DNA of 64,000 nucleotides from Alkalimonas sp. (GCF_020831925.1 NZ_JAFIFQ010000002.1:1-64000); one strand, 5' to 3'. Shown: positions 43,601-53,308, counted from the stretch's first letter. Numbers and translations: made by a program. The notes: generated from the sequence alone by a model not told the origin.

Positions 43601-43869
43601 ATCTTCAGGACGATGAGTGCCACTTACTGGTCCGGGATCAAGGTCAGGGGATCCCAGACGAGCTGCAGTCACGAGTATTTGAGCCTTTTGTCACCAGTAA
43701 ACGTGGCAGTCACTGCCATGGTCTTGGCTTGCATTTAAGCTACAATCTGGCAAGCCAGGTATTAAATGGCAGCATTGAGTTGCTGCATACTGGCCCGGAT
43801 GGCAGCCATTTCTTACTGCGCTTCCCGATGCAAGGTAGTAAAGCAGGCAAAAAAGACAAAGCCGGCTAA
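40612..43869 (+). CDS. Sensor histidine kinase with periplasmic two-component-regulator beta-propeller and Y_Y_Y domain
   Basis: Repeated 'NGDIWLGT/NQLWIGHRQGLLRLD' blades, 'YRYQLLGFDQSWTEVDATQRQLSYTNLWPGQYQLQVQSSNSLGVW', TM, H-box 'GVAHELNTPLGIGM', HATPase 'DQGQGIP...GLGLHLSYNLASQ'. Confidence 0.94.
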   Translation: MPAHSLLKQSLFLNTRWLLCVCIVCSCFIHALAQPFPPPPSLFFQTGNHQQIPEHIVTTIEQDNSGFLWIGTASGLVRYDGYRFLRFSHQAEQANSLSGNFIQSLLIRQNGDLWVAAVPGGLSRYLPKVAAFERFDDFPSEQAAFWHSAQTLAEDQQQQLWVGSRNGLARISVTGQADILSADALENINVRALLVDADNQLWIGHRQGLLRLDLNSESMQPKVFDQLTGQSVLSLKAAPDGSIWVGSASAGVFWLQKGDDALKPFAAPDTTEAPSPVHDLLHRGDNEIWLARLGGIERWQRTPQQLLNRFEPDPSDRYSLSHSDVRVLFQDQQQLIWVGSFGGGLQHYQSSHQVSMLRYSLKDNQGISNPDISSILELSNGDIWLGTRGSGVDILRPGVGIIARLQQGPGPEQLQQGFITAMAQQQDGMVWLATYPDGIYWVEPEIHRIERLHEASALNETVRRFFIDSQQQLWLGTQQGVYRWQSTPGLLQPFQLMATQPQADYINAITEDAYGQIWLGGGSGGLYRLHPDDDAARLVHFANRESPTLSILGLLAEEDRLWLDTPQGLYILEHLDAERPVITMVTRGLKQHQAFGANLLKDSHGRLWTQQHLYDPDSKQSFSLPETAGFVVGTPWFRSYYQSRSGLMLFGSTEGLLLVDADNYQPWSAAFPELTLTSVQLDGQPAPLPEQQLTLAPYQRGFSLEFAALEFQQPDAIRYRYQLLGFDQSWTEVDATQRQLSYTNLWPGQYQLQVQSSNSLGVWNPRMLVLDVVIEPKIWQQLWFQLLCLLLLSGLLAALYLWRMRAEKRKARLLRLQVARQQQELLVAQKLLIEKEKMASLGQVVAGVAHELNTPLGIGMTSSTVLLNETEQIEQLFQQKKITNQRMQQFLQHCFEHLKLLIKNLERSADLVHHFKQVAVDQTACQLQQIQLPNWLDDRLRPYRLSYPDVRIELVCPSVQLLVRAQALEQIVFQLLQNCCLHAFSETTEKRVLVQFHLQDDECHLLVRDQGQGIPDELQSRVFEPFVTSKRGSHCHGLGLHLSYNLASQVLNGSIELLHTGPDGSHFLLRFPMQGSKAGKKDKAG

Positions 43870-43913
43870 GCCACTTGCATTTTCAGAAGAAAAGTCCAAT
43901 ATAGCTGCTGTAC

Positions 43914-43940
43914 CCCGCCTGTTTAGCAGGCGGTTTTTTT
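43914..43940 (+). terminator. Intrinsic terminator after histidine kinase gene
   Basis: CCGCCTG-tttag-CAGGCGG-TTTTTTT. Confidence 0.85.
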
Positions 43941-43958
43941 ATGCGACAGGAGATCATA

Positions 43959-44369
43959 ATGTCCAAACAACCTGCGATTATTCTTTCAAGTCTGGATTAC
44001 GATCGCATTGATGCTTTGCTGGCCAAAGAAAAAGAGCTGAGCCCGGTGCACGAGCAGCTGTTACTGGAAATGGAGCGCGCCACCTTACTGGAGCCAGAGC
44101 AGATCCCAGCAGATGTGGTGACTATGCATTCCCGAGTGCGCTTTAAGCTCAAAAGCAGTGGCAAGGAGTTTGAAAAAACGCTCTGTTACCCGCAGGAGCT
44201 GGCAACAAGCACTGATGGCATCTCGATTTTTGCGCCGGTAGGCGCTGCTTTGATAGGGCTGGCGGTTGGCCAGCACATTGACTGGCCGATGCCCGGTGGT
44301 CAAATGGATCAGGTGGAGATTATCGAGCTGGTCGATCAGCCCGAGCGCAAAGGCGAGTATCATCGCTAA
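43959..44369 (+). CDS. rnk: Regulator of nucleoside diphosphate kinase (GreA/GreB C-domain)
   Basis: 'PAIILSSLDYDRIDALL', 'LDYDRI...MHSRVRFKL', 'ISIFAPVGAALIGLAVGQHIDWPMPGG'. Confidence 0.93.
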   Translation: MSKQPAIILSSLDYDRIDALLAKEKELSPVHEQLLLEMERATLLEPEQIPADVVTMHSRVRFKLKSSGKEFEKTLCYPQELATSTDGISIFAPVGAALIGLAVGQHIDWPMPGGQMDQVEIIELVDQPERKGEYHR

Positions 44370-44396
44370 GCGCTCTGCTGTTTAACGCATTATTTT

Positions 44397-44486
44397 GAGC
44401 AACACCGCTGCTCCATGTATCCTTTCGAGCAGCACCGCTGCTTTATCTATCCGTCAGGGCAGCACTGCTGCCCTATTCCACCATCT
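44397..44486. repeat. Three 30-bp-period imperfect tandem repeats, each with a GC-rich palindrome
   Basis: Units begin at 44397 (GAGCAACACCGCTGCTC), 44427 (GAGCAGCACCGCTGCTT), 44457 (GGGCAGCACTGCTGCCC). Confidence 0.8.
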
Positions 44487-44871
44487 TTAAAATCGGTTCC
44501 ATAATGTCCTGCATGGTCACAAGACCTGCCAGTTCGTTATTGTTCAGCACCAATACCCGCTTAATGCGCTGCTGACTCATCAACGCCGCTACATGCTTCA
44601 CTGCCAGATCTTCACCCACCGCAACCACCGGCTTGGTGTAAATGTCGTACACATGCAACAAATCAATATCACCGCTTTCTGCGACGATGGTTTTTAAAAT
44701 GTTGGTGTGAGTGATCAGGCCATACGCATCATGCGGCTGCTGCTTTTCCACTACCAGCGATTTTAAATCGTGCTTTTTCATCAGGCTGAGCGCTTCGCGC
44801 AACGTAGTAAAGGGCGAGACCGTCACTACCTGTTTGACCATAATGTCTTTGACCAGTCGGACCGAATCCAT
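44473..44871 (-). CDS. CBS domain pair protein
   Basis: 'VKDIMVKQVVTVSPFTTLREALSLMKKHDLKSLVVE' and 'HVAALMSQQRIKRVLVLNNNELAGLVTMQDIM'. Confidence 0.93.
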   Translation of the reverse strand: MDSVRLVKDIMVKQVVTVSPFTTLREALSLMKKHDLKSLVVEKQQPHDAYGLITHTNILKTIVAESGDIDLLHVYDIYTKPVVAVGEDLAVKHVAALMSQQRIKRVLVLNNNELAGLVTMQDIMEPILKMVE

Positions 44872-44872
44872 A

Positions 44873-45223
44873 TCAGAGTTCCTCTTTTAAATGTTGTTCA
44901 AACCGCTGCACCTGTTTGACATCAATGCCGGCTAAATGCTCCAGTGGTACGGTAAATACCAGGCCTTCCGAGCCGCCCTCGTCTTTGGCAACCACCTGCT
45001 TGATGGCCTTTAACACCCCAAGCGATAAGGACTTTTCCAACACCATCAGTAGCACCGTCTGGCTGCCTTCAAAGCTCAGGCCAAAAAAGGTTTTGCGCTC
45101 ATCGCAAGGAATGCCTTTGCCTGCCAGTATGGTGATACCAGTGGCGCCATGTTTGCGGGCGGCCTTGATGGTTTGCTCTTCGTATTCATCGTTGACGATA
45201 GCAACCAGGGCTGAGAATTTCAT
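44873..45223 (-). CDS. PII-like (nitrogen-regulator-fold) protein
   Basis: 116 aa, 'ALVAIVNDEYEEQTIKAARKHGATGITILAGKGI...GLVFTVPLEHLAGI' matches the PII ferredoxin-like pattern. Confidence 0.85.
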   Translation of the reverse strand: MKFSALVAIVNDEYEEQTIKAARKHGATGITILAGKGIPCDERKTFFGLSFEGSQTVLLMVLEKSLSLGVLKAIKQVVAKDEGGSEGLVFTVPLEHLAGIDVKQVQRFEQHLKEEL

Positions 45224-46707
45224 TGGGGTTGTCTCCTGAATTTGGCGGCGTACTCCATTAAAATAGCGTACGCCATCACTGTAATAATCGGGAATATCGA
45301 CGCAAAAGCAATCAGGCCAAAGCCATCAATCAACACATTACGCCCTTCAATATGAGTAGCAAGGCCAATGCCTAAGGCAGTCACTAAGGGTACTGTCACT
45401 TCCGACGTGGTGACACCGCCCAAATCAAACGCCAGCGCAATGATGTATTTGGGTGCAAGCGCTGTCAGTACGATAACCAGCAGATAGCCCGCCATAATGT
45501 AATAGTGGATGGAGTCACCGGTAATAATGCGGTGCACACCGACAGCAATACCTATCGCCACCCCAAATGCAACAATGATGCGGATCACACTGCCTTTTAG
45601 CCGGCCCGGTGCGGCTTGCTCCGCCTGCTGGCCCACCGCAATCAACGCAGGCTCGGCCATGGTGGTGGCAAAACCAATCATAAAAGCAAACAAATAGATA
45701 AAGGGCAGATAATTACGCGCCATCAATTGCTCGGCCATGCCCTCACCAATGGGGAACAGGCCAAGCTTTAAGCCAATGACAAAGGCATAGAGCCCCAGCA
45801 GCACCATGACAAAGCCAAAAATAACTTTCACTGGGTTATTCAGTGGTTTGCGCAGTACTAAGTATTGGAAAAATAACACCACGAATATAATCGGCAGCAC
45901 ATCACGCAACATGGTAAGTAAGTCGAGCAGCATCTGCAGCAGTGGATGCACAGCAGTGATCTCTGCCGAAGCCAGCTCCAGTACAAGTTCCGGCGTAGGC
46001 GCTACGTTGTACACCCAAATGCCATAAAGCTGCACACTGATCATCGGCACCATCACCGCCATGGCCACCAGGCCAAAGCCATCCATTAAGGGATTACGGC
46101 CACGAATGGATGCCGCTAAACCTAACCCAAGGGCCGCAATTAAAGGCACGGTGACAATATTGGTGGTGACTCCACCTGAGTCGTAGGCAAGGCCGACAAT
46201 TTCTTCCGGCGCAAACCAGGTCACCGTGACCACCAGGATATAGCCGATGATCATGTACCAATGGATCGGATGGCCCAAAATAATGCGCAATACGCCAATG
46301 GCCATCACCGCCCCCACCGACAGCGCGACAATCAGCCGCAGCGTCAGGCCATCGACCCGGCCATCACTGATTTGCTCAGCCTGCTGCGCCACCGCAATCA
46401 ATGCAGGCTCAGCCACTACGGCTGAAAAGCCCATGGCAAAGCCAAAGGCCATTAAAATGGGAATGGAGCCTTTACGGGCAAACTGATTGGCCAGGCTTTT
46501 CCCAACCGGAAAGATACTGAATTCCAGCCCCTGTAAAAACATCGCCACACCCAATGCCACGATGGCAAGACCGAGCGTCAGCATCCAGGGATCGTTTGGC
46601 ATCTGGCGTAAAATCACCGCCTGGAAAAAGACCACCACCGCCACAATCGGCAGCAGGTTTTTACTGGCATGCAGTATTTGATGCAGGAAATCCTTGAGAA
46701 ACTGCAC
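45220..46707 (-). CDS. DUF1538 polytopic membrane protein with internal duplication
   Basis: Duplicated motifs EPALIAVxQQAEQ, D(S/L)GGVTTxxVTVPLxxALGxGLA, GRNxLxDGFGLxA. Confidence 0.92.
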   Translation of the reverse strand: MQFLKDFLHQILHASKNLLPIVAVVVFFQAVILRQMPNDPWMLTLGLAIVALGVAMFLQGLEFSIFPVGKSLANQFARKGSIPILMAFGFAMGFSAVVAEPALIAVAQQAEQISDGRVDGLTLRLIVALSVGAVMAIGVLRIILGHPIHWYMIIGYILVVTVTWFAPEEIVGLAYDSGGVTTNIVTVPLIAALGLGLAASIRGRNPLMDGFGLVAMAVMVPMISVQLYGIWVYNVAPTPELVLELASAEITAVHPLLQMLLDLLTMLRDVLPIIFVVLFFQYLVLRKPLNNPVKVIFGFVMVLLGLYAFVIGLKLGLFPIGEGMAEQLMARNYLPFIYLFAFMIGFATTMAEPALIAVGQQAEQAAPGRLKGSVIRIIVAFGVAIGIAVGVHRIITGDSIHYYIMAGYLLVIVLTALAPKYIIALAFDLGGVTTSEVTVPLVTALGIGLATHIEGRNVLIDGFGLIAFASIFPIITVMAYAILMEYAAKFRRQPQ

Positions 46708-46818
46708 TCAGCCTCCAATTCAAAAAGCAGTCTATAGAAAAAAGCAACTGATTGTATTTATATATTTTTATCAGCCTAGAGTGTAGCTGATTTTACGTCT
46801 GTTTTTATTGATCAGAAA

Positions 46819-46849
46819 TAAAAATCCCGGCTTTAACCGGGATTTTTAA
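46819..46849. terminator. Terminator downstream of glgP (minus), potentially bidirectional
   Basis: AAAAATCCCGG-cttta-ACCGGGATTTTT. Confidence 0.8.
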
Positions 46850-46858
46850 AAAGACGCC

Positions 46859-49351
46859 TCAGTTCACCTTGCATGGCTTTAATTGCCAGACCCGGTCGAC
46901 ATAATCCTGAATCGAGCGATCCGAAGTGAACTTGCCGACACAGGCGGTGTTCATGATGGCTTTTTTCGCCCAGCCGGCTTTATCACGGTACCAGCCATCA
47001 ATTTGCTGCTGCGCCGCCTGGTAACCTTCAAAGTCCGCCAATACCAAATACGGATCGCCACCTTCCAGCAAACTGTGCTTGATGGCTGCCAGCTCGCCCG
47101 GTTTGCCCGGTGTGAAGTAATCGGTTTCCAGCCAGTCCAGTACGGCTTTGATCTCCGGGTTGTTGTGGTAGTAATCACGGCTGTGGTAACCACTTTGGCG
47201 CAAGGCTTTGACTTCATCCACCGTTAAACCAAAGATGGCAATGTTGTCCTCGCCCACTTCTTCGGCAATCTCAATGTTGGCACCATCCAAAGTACCCACG
47301 GTAATAGCGCCGTTCAGTGCCAGCTTCATATTGCCGGTGCCGGAAGCTTCTTTACCGGCGGTGGAGATTTGCTCCGATACATCAGCTGCCGGGATCATTT
47401 TCTCGGCCAGTGTGACCCGGTAATTCGGCATAAAGACCACTTTGATGCGATCTTTCACCCGCTTGTCGTGGTTGATTTTCTCGGCCACTTTGTTGATGGC
47501 ATAGATGATCTCTTTGGCCAGCTTGTAGCCCGGTGCCGCCTTGGCGCCAAAAATAAACACCCGCGGTACCATGTCGTAATCCGGGTTTTGCAGGATACGA
47601 CGGTAGAGTGCCAGAATATGCAACAGATTCAGATGCTGACGCTTGTACTCGTGCAGCCGTTTGATCTGAATATCAAAGATGGCCGCCGGATCCACCGCTA
47701 CACCGGTCAGATCCTGAATCACTTTAGCCAGATCCGCTTTGTTTTGCTGCTTGATGGCCATAAAGTCATCCTGCACTTTAGGATCATCAGCATATGCAGC
47801 CAATTTTGACAGCTGCTTTAAATCGGTTGGCCATTCACTGCCGACCAGGCGGTCCAGCATCGACGACAACCGTGGGTTGCAGGCTTTTAACCAGCGACGT
47901 GGCGTCACGCCATTGGTAACATTGGTGAACTTGTCTGGCCACAGTGCCACCATTTCCGGGAATAAATCGGATTGCACCAGCTTGGAGTGCACTTCGGCCA
48001 CGCCATTGACCCGGAACGAGCCGACGACGGACAAATGCCCCATCCGCACCATCGGCTCATGACCCTCTTCGATAATCGATAATTTGCGCTTTTTATCGTT
48101 ATCGCCCGGCCAGCTTACATCCACCTGCTCCAGCAAGAAACGGCGGTTGATTTCGCAAATGATTTCCAGATGGCGCGGCAATACTTTTTCAAACATCCGC
48201 ACCGACCAGCTCTCCAGTGCCTCGGGCAACAAGGTATGGTTGGTGTAAGCAAACACCTGCTGACAAATGCCCCAGGCTTCATCCCACTGCATATCGGCAC
48301 GATCGACCAGAATGCGCATCAGCTCCGGGATAGCGACCGCCGGGTGGGTATCATTCAATTGGATCACCACCTGTTTTGGAAACTTGCTCCAGTCATCACC
48401 ATGGGCCCGCTTGTAGCGGCGGATAATGTCTTTCAATGAGCAGGAGCAGAAGAAATACTGCTGGATCAGCCGTAGCTCTTTACCGGCTTCGGTTTCATCA
48501 TTCGGATACAGTACTTTGGAAATGGTTTCCGCTTCGATGTTTTCGCGCGATGCATCGATGTAGCCGCCCGAGTTGAACACGTCCCAGTTAAAGAAATCAC
48601 TGGCTTTGCTTTCCCACAAACGCAGCACATTGACCGAGCTGCCGTGATAGCCCACCACCGGAATATCCCAGGGTACGCCTTTGATAATTCGGCCCGGGTG
48701 CCAGACTTTTTTCATCCGGCCTTGTAAGTCGTACACAGTTTCTACATAGCCATAGACTGAGATTTCCTGCACCGACTCCGGCCGGCAAATTTCCCACGGA
48801 TTGCCGTATTCGCGCCAGCTGTCTGGTCGCTCAATTTGCCGCCCGGCCTGAAACTCCTGCTTGAACAAGCCATGCTCGTAATGGATACCATAGCCCACCG
48901 CAGGTAAGTTCATGGTGGCCAGCGAGTCAATAAAACAGGCGGCAAGACGGCCTAAGCCGCCATTGCCAAGCGCCATGTCTTCTTCCTGGTCTTCCAGCTC
49001 GGCGATATCATGGCCAAGCTCAGCCAGTGCCTGCTTGGCTGGCTGGTACAAGCCCAGGTTGTGCAGATTATTACTGAATAAACGGCCCATCAGGTATTCC
49101 AGGCTAAAATAGTGTACCGCCCGTGTATCCTGTTCGTAATGGTCGCGCTGCGTGGTGCGCAAACCATCAAAGACGGATTCATTCACAGCAGCACAGGTAG
49201 CCCGCCACCAAGCTTGCGGGCTAGCTTTATTAACATCTGTGCCCAGGGTCGCATGCAGATGACGTACGATTCGCTCTTTCAGCTGCTCAGCCGTTAGCTG
49301 CAAGGACGCCGAAGTCGGTTTTTTGGAGGTAGTTTTCTTAGTCATTGCCAA
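46859..49351 (-). CDS. glgP: Glycogen/maltodextrin phosphorylase
   Basis: 830 aa GT35; '[22 protein letters not shown]', PLP site '[28 protein letters not shown]'. Confidence 0.97.
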   Translation of the reverse strand: MAMTKKTTSKKPTSASLQLTAEQLKERIVRHLHATLGTDVNKASPQAWWRATCAAVNESVFDGLRTTQRDHYEQDTRAVHYFSLEYLMGRLFSNNLHNLGLYQPAKQALAELGHDIAELEDQEEDMALGNGGLGRLAACFIDSLATMNLPAVGYGIHYEHGLFKQEFQAGRQIERPDSWREYGNPWEICRPESVQEISVYGYVETVYDLQGRMKKVWHPGRIIKGVPWDIPVVGYHGSSVNVLRLWESKASDFFNWDVFNSGGYIDASRENIEAETISKVLYPNDETEAGKELRLIQQYFFCSCSLKDIIRRYKRAHGDDWSKFPKQVVIQLNDTHPAVAIPELMRILVDRADMQWDEAWGICQQVFAYTNHTLLPEALESWSVRMFEKVLPRHLEIICEINRRFLLEQVDVSWPGDNDKKRKLSIIEEGHEPMVRMGHLSVVGSFRVNGVAEVHSKLVQSDLFPEMVALWPDKFTNVTNGVTPRRWLKACNPRLSSMLDRLVGSEWPTDLKQLSKLAAYADDPKVQDDFMAIKQQNKADLAKVIQDLTGVAVDPAAIFDIQIKRLHEYKRQHLNLLHILALYRRILQNPDYDMVPRVFIFGAKAAPGYKLAKEIIYAINKVAEKINHDKRVKDRIKVVFMPNYRVTLAEKMIPAADVSEQISTAGKEASGTGNMKLALNGAITVGTLDGANIEIAEEVGEDNIAIFGLTVDEVKALRQSGYHSRDYYHNNPEIKAVLDWLETDYFTPGKPGELAAIKHSLLEGGDPYLVLADFEGYQAAQQQIDGWYRDKAGWAKKAIMNTACVGKFTSDRSIQDYVDRVWQLKPCKVN

Positions 49352-49565
49352 TCCTGTTGGTTAGAAGCTCACCTGACTTGCATCGCACCAGCAATAAAAT
49401 GCATCTTCAGTAGGGTGCTTGCTAAGCTTAGCTTGTCGCCAAGCTCAGACAAGTGAAAGATTTCCTGCTATTAAATGTAAAAAGATTACAAAAAACAAGG
49501 CAGGAATACGTTTGCAGTGGCATTGACAATAAATTATCGTAAGAATATTACAATATTTAGTGCCC

Positions 49566-51215
49566 TCACTCCCTGATTGTGGCAAAAACAGCATCGACAA
49601 AGGCTCTGGCATCGGTTTCTAGCCGGGCCATGTGCTTGGCATCAACGAAGCTTTCCAGATAAATTTTGTAGGTATTTTCGGTACCAGAAGGCCGGGCAGC
49701 AAACCAGCCATTTTTGGTTACCACTTTGACTCCACCGATCCCAGCCTGATTGCCAGGCGCTTTGGTCATCACCGCCAAGATGGCATCGCCAGCCAATTCG
49801 GTTTGCGCCACACTGCTGGCATCCAATTGCTTCAATGCTTGCTTTTGCGCCGGGCTGGCAGCTGCATCGAGCCGCCGGTACAAGGGACTGCCTAGTTCTT
49901 TGGTCAAAGCCTGGTATTGCAAGTATGGATCAACCCCGGTTTTGGCCAGCATCTCGGCCGCTAGCAGTCCCAGGATAAAGCCGTCTTTGTCGGTGCTCCA
50001 GGTCGAGCCATCAAAACGCAGAAAACTGGCACCGGCACTTTCTTCACCACCAAAAGCAACACTGCCATCGGCTAGGCCATCGACAAACCATTTAAAGCCA
50101 ACCGGCACTTCATACAGGCTACGCCCACGCGCAGCTACTACCCGGTCAATCAAAGCACTGGAAACCAGGGTTTTGCCAATCTTAAGCTCGGTTGACCAGG
50201 CAGGTCGGTTGCTAAGCAGGTAGTTGATAGCCACTGCCAGATAATGGTTTGGGTTCATCAGACCACCACTGCGGGTAACAATGCCATGGCGGTCAAAATC
50301 CGGATCATTGCCAATGGCAATATCGTATTGATCTTTTAATTGGATCAGATGGCTCATGGCATAAGCCGACGAGCAGTCCATTCGGATCACCCCGTCTTTA
50401 TCCAACGGCATAAAGCCAAAAGTCGGATCGACCTTCTCATTCACTACCGTTAAATCCAGGCCATACCGTTTGGCGATGACCGGCCAGTACGCAATACCAG
50501 AGCCACCCAGAGGGTCGACAGCAATGCGAATGCCGGCTTTGGCGATGGCGGCCATATCCACCACCTGCTGCAAATCCTCCACATATGGCGCTATGTAATC
50601 AAAAGCTTCGCATAAAGGCGATGCCAATGCCTGCTCAAAGGATACACGCTTTACGCCGCTCAGATCGGCTGCTATCAACTGATTGGCACGCTGCTGAATA
50701 GCATCCGTCACGTCGCTATCCGCCGGGCCACCATGTGGCGGGTTGTATTTAATACCGCCATCTTGAGGCGGATTGTGCGAGGGGGTAATCACCAGGCCAT
50801 CAGCCTGCTCAGCATGCGTTTTGTTATGACAGATAATGGCATGGGATACCACAGGTGTCGGGGTAAAACCCTGCCCTTGTTGGATCCGCACCCGCACGCC
50901 ATTGGCCACCAGCACCTGCAGCACGGAGGCAAAGGCAGGCTCCGATAGAGCATGGGTATCCTTGCCTATAAACAAAGGTCCGCTAATGCCCGCTTGCTGT
51001 CGGTACTCGGCTACTGCCTGGCTAATCGCCAGCAGATGCGGTTCATTGAAGGCATGGGCCATCGCACTGCCGCGATGGCCTGAGGTCCCGAAGCTGACCT
51101 GATGCTGCGGATTGGCAGCATCGGGTTTCAGTTCGTAATAGCTGCTGACCAACTGACACACATTGATCAGCTGATCCTGGCTGGCAACCTGGCCGGCATT
51201 CGGGTGAACAGACAT
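49566..51215 (-). CDS. pgm: Phosphoglucomutase (alpha-D-glucose phosphate-specific)
   Basis: '[12 protein letters not shown]', '[29 protein letters not shown]', '[13 protein letters not shown]', '[13 protein letters not shown]'. Confidence 0.97.
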   Translation of the reverse strand: MSVHPNAGQVASQDQLINVCQLVSSYYELKPDAANPQHQVSFGTSGHRGSAMAHAFNEPHLLAISQAVAEYRQQAGISGPLFIGKDTHALSEPAFASVLQVLVANGVRVRIQQGQGFTPTPVVSHAIICHNKTHAEQADGLVITPSHNPPQDGGIKYNPPHGGPADSDVTDAIQQRANQLIAADLSGVKRVSFEQALASPLCEAFDYIAPYVEDLQQVVDMAAIAKAGIRIAVDPLGGSGIAYWPVIAKRYGLDLTVVNEKVDPTFGFMPLDKDGVIRMDCSSAYAMSHLIQLKDQYDIAIGNDPDFDRHGIVTRSGGLMNPNHYLAVAINYLLSNRPAWSTELKIGKTLVSSALIDRVVAARGRSLYEVPVGFKWFVDGLADGSVAFGGEESAGASFLRFDGSTWSTDKDGFILGLLAAEMLAKTGVDPYLQYQALTKELGSPLYRRLDAAASPAQKQALKQLDASSVAQTELAGDAILAVMTKAPGNQAGIGGVKVVTKNGWFAARPSGTENTYKIYLESFVDAKHMARLETDARAFVDAVFATIRE

Positions 51216-51226
51216 AAACCTCTTCC

Positions 51227-51793
51227 TTATAGTAAATCGCGAATTTGTTCGGCTTCCGTGTCGCTGTAGCCAAGCTTTAAAGCGGCTTCAGTCAGCATCA
51301 TTTTTTTCCGGGTGGTGTTGGAGTTGGTGATCACCCAAAAATCACTATCCGGAATGGCTTTGGGGTTGGTACTGCTGCCCGATTGCAACAGTTCACTGTC
51401 GCTTCGGCCAAAATACTGGCGATCACGGCCTTTAATCTCTAACACCTTGGCAAATTGCTTGGGGTGGGTTTTAGCCAGCGCCGATAAAATCAACAGAAAA
51501 CGGCCAACAATGCTCGATTCTGCCTGCAAATCCTGCCGGCTGATGCGATCAAATACAGAGCCCTTGCTGCTTTGTTTGGCATCCTCTGGTTGGCCGATAC
51601 TAGCCGTACTGCTTTTTTGCTCTGCAATCTCAGCTTTGGCCTGAGCTGTTGCACTTGTTTCGATCGCTGGTACCGCAGCATCGGCCGAGCCTAACAGCAA
51701 ACGGCGCAGGATCTGCGACGCACTTTCACCAATTTGCTGGGTCTGACTGGCAATGTACTGGTACAACTCTTCATCAATTTCAATGGTTTTCAT
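51227..51793 (-). CDS. seqA: Negative modulator of replication initiation SeqA
   Basis: N-term '[33 protein letters not shown]', C-term '[37 protein letters not shown]'. Confidence 0.96.
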   Translation of the reverse strand: MKTIEIDEELYQYIASQTQQIGESASQILRRLLLGSADAAVPAIETSATAQAKAEIAEQKSSTASIGQPEDAKQSSKGSVFDRISRQDLQAESSIVGRFLLILSALAKTHPKQFAKVLEIKGRDRQYFGRSDSELLQSGSSTNPKAIPDSDFWVITNSNTTRKKMMLTEAALKLGYSDTEAEQIRDLL

Positions 51794-51955
51794 GCATTTG
51801 GCCTGTTACGGAACGATGGGATCTTCTGTCTTTGGCCATTATATAAAGCCACCCGAGCAGATACCAGCCTGTATCGTCTGCTTGCTCGTTTCTGCTACCA
51901 TATACCACAATTGCATTTAGCCCAATGCTCCGGGCTCAAAAGTCACAGGATTGTC

Positions 51956-52720
51956 ATGAAACTTTTCACAGAGCAGCGCGGCAGTGGCCCCTATCTGATA
52001 TTACTGCACGGCCTTTTTGGCAGCCAGGACAACCTTGCGGGCCTTGCCCGCGTTGCAGAGCCATACTTTACCGTACTCAGTATTGATTTGCCCAACCATG
52101 GCCGCTCACCGCATGTTGACAGCATGAATTACCCGCAGATGGCCCAAGCTGTGCTGGACAGCTTGCCGGCTGATGCCAGCAGTTTTTATCTGCTCGGTCA
52201 CTCCATGGGTGGTAAAACTGCCATTCAAATCGCTTTAATGGCTCCTGAGCGGGTGAAGGCCTTGCTGGTTGCCGACATTGCCCCGGTGCAATACGACGAT
52301 CGCCACAGCAGCATTATTGACGCCATGCTGAGTGTGCAACTGGACAACCTGAGCTCGCGCCAGGATGCAGATCAACAACTGGCCCGCTCTATCCAGGAAG
52401 CTGGCGTGCGGCAGTTCTTGTTGAAGAACCTGGTCAAGGAAGGCGGGCAATTTCAATGGCGCTGCAACCTGCCGGTGATCGCACGCTGCTATCCACAGGT
52501 GCTGGCGGCACCCGAGGGTCCCCCTTATACCGGGCCTGTGCTCTTTATCAAAGGTGCCAACTCCAATTACATTGAAGCCGGGCATCAAAGCGCGATTCAA
52601 GCCCTGTTGCCACAAGCCAAAGCTAAAGTTATTCATGGCGCCGGCCACTGGTTGCATGCGGAAAAACCGGCGGCATTTAATAAAATTGTGTTGGATTTTT
52701 TGCAAGCCCAGACTGCCTAA
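51956..52720 (+). CDS. ybfF: Alpha/beta fold esterase YbfF
   Basis: 'LILLHGLFGSQDNLAGLAR', 'DLPNHGRSPH', 'LLGHSMGGKTAIQIAL'; divergent from seqA as in enterics. Confidence 0.92.
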   Translation: MKLFTEQRGSGPYLILLHGLFGSQDNLAGLARVAEPYFTVLSIDLPNHGRSPHVDSMNYPQMAQAVLDSLPADASSFYLLGHSMGGKTAIQIALMAPERVKALLVADIAPVQYDDRHSSIIDAMLSVQLDNLSSRQDADQQLARSIQEAGVRQFLLKNLVKEGGQFQWRCNLPVIARCYPQVLAAPEGPPYTGPVLFIKGANSNYIEAGHQSAIQALLPQAKAKVIHGAGHWLHAEKPAAFNKIVLDFLQAQTA

Positions 52721-52817
52721 TCGTTTAGTTTTGCGACAATGAATTTGTGATAAAACAAGAAATTCTTGCTCGCTTTATGCTATAGTGCCGCCGTTTTTTT
52801 CTGGCGGTGTGCGCATT

Positions 52818-53036
52818 ATGGGTTACGATATTGAGTTGTACGAATCGCTGGCACTATGGATTGGCCTGGCTGTGTTGTTTTTCTTTATCGGCATGGCGAT
52901 TCAGGACGTATTAAAGCGTGGCAAGGTGCCGCTGTTTGGCCGGATTTTTGTCTGGATTGTGCTCTTTACCGGTTGTGCAGGTTTTATTGCCAAAGGCATT
53001 ATCCAGTTTTTTTACGAAACACAAGGGCTGGGTTGA
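52818..53036 (+). CDS. DUF2788 small membrane protein
   Basis: 72 aa, 'WIGLAVLFFFIGMAIQDVLKRGKVPLFGRIFVWIVLFTGCAGFIAKGIIQFF'. Confidence 0.85.
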   Translation: MGYDIELYESLALWIGLAVLFFFIGMAIQDVLKRGKVPLFGRIFVWIVLFTGCAGFIAKGIIQFFYETQGLG

Positions 53037-53308
53037 TGGCTAAAAGCAGTAGCGATCGGACAACACCCGATTTGTTTGCGCTGGAGAAGCGTCCAGGCCG
53101 CCCTCGCACCAATCTGTTACCGCGCCAGGAACAATTAAAGTTTAACAAGCGCAATCAGGTAAAACGCGATCGGGAAAAGGGCTTGAAGCGTATTGAGTTT
53201 AAAGTGCCTGCTGAGCTATATCAGCAGCTATCCAAGGCAGCAGAGCAAGCGCAGTTGACCCGCAGCGCTTATCTGGAGCAGGTTTTAACCAAAGTTTTAA
53301 TCAAGTAA
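53036..53308 (+). CDS. ybfE: YbfE-like (LexA-regulated protein family in E. coli), RHH-like
   Basis: 'DRTTPDLFALEKRPGRPRTNLLPRQEQLKFNKRNQVKRDREKGLKRIEFKVP'; directly upstream of fldA. Confidence 0.9.
   Translation: MAKSSSDRTTPDLFALEKRPGRPRTNLLPRQEQLKFNKRNQVKRDREKGLKRIEFKVPAELYQQLSKAAEQAQLTRSAYLEQVLTKVLIK

Noticed and set aside
43102-43623. 173-aa minus-strand ORF
   Set aside because: Antisense to the histidine kinase transmitter domain, which is unambiguous.
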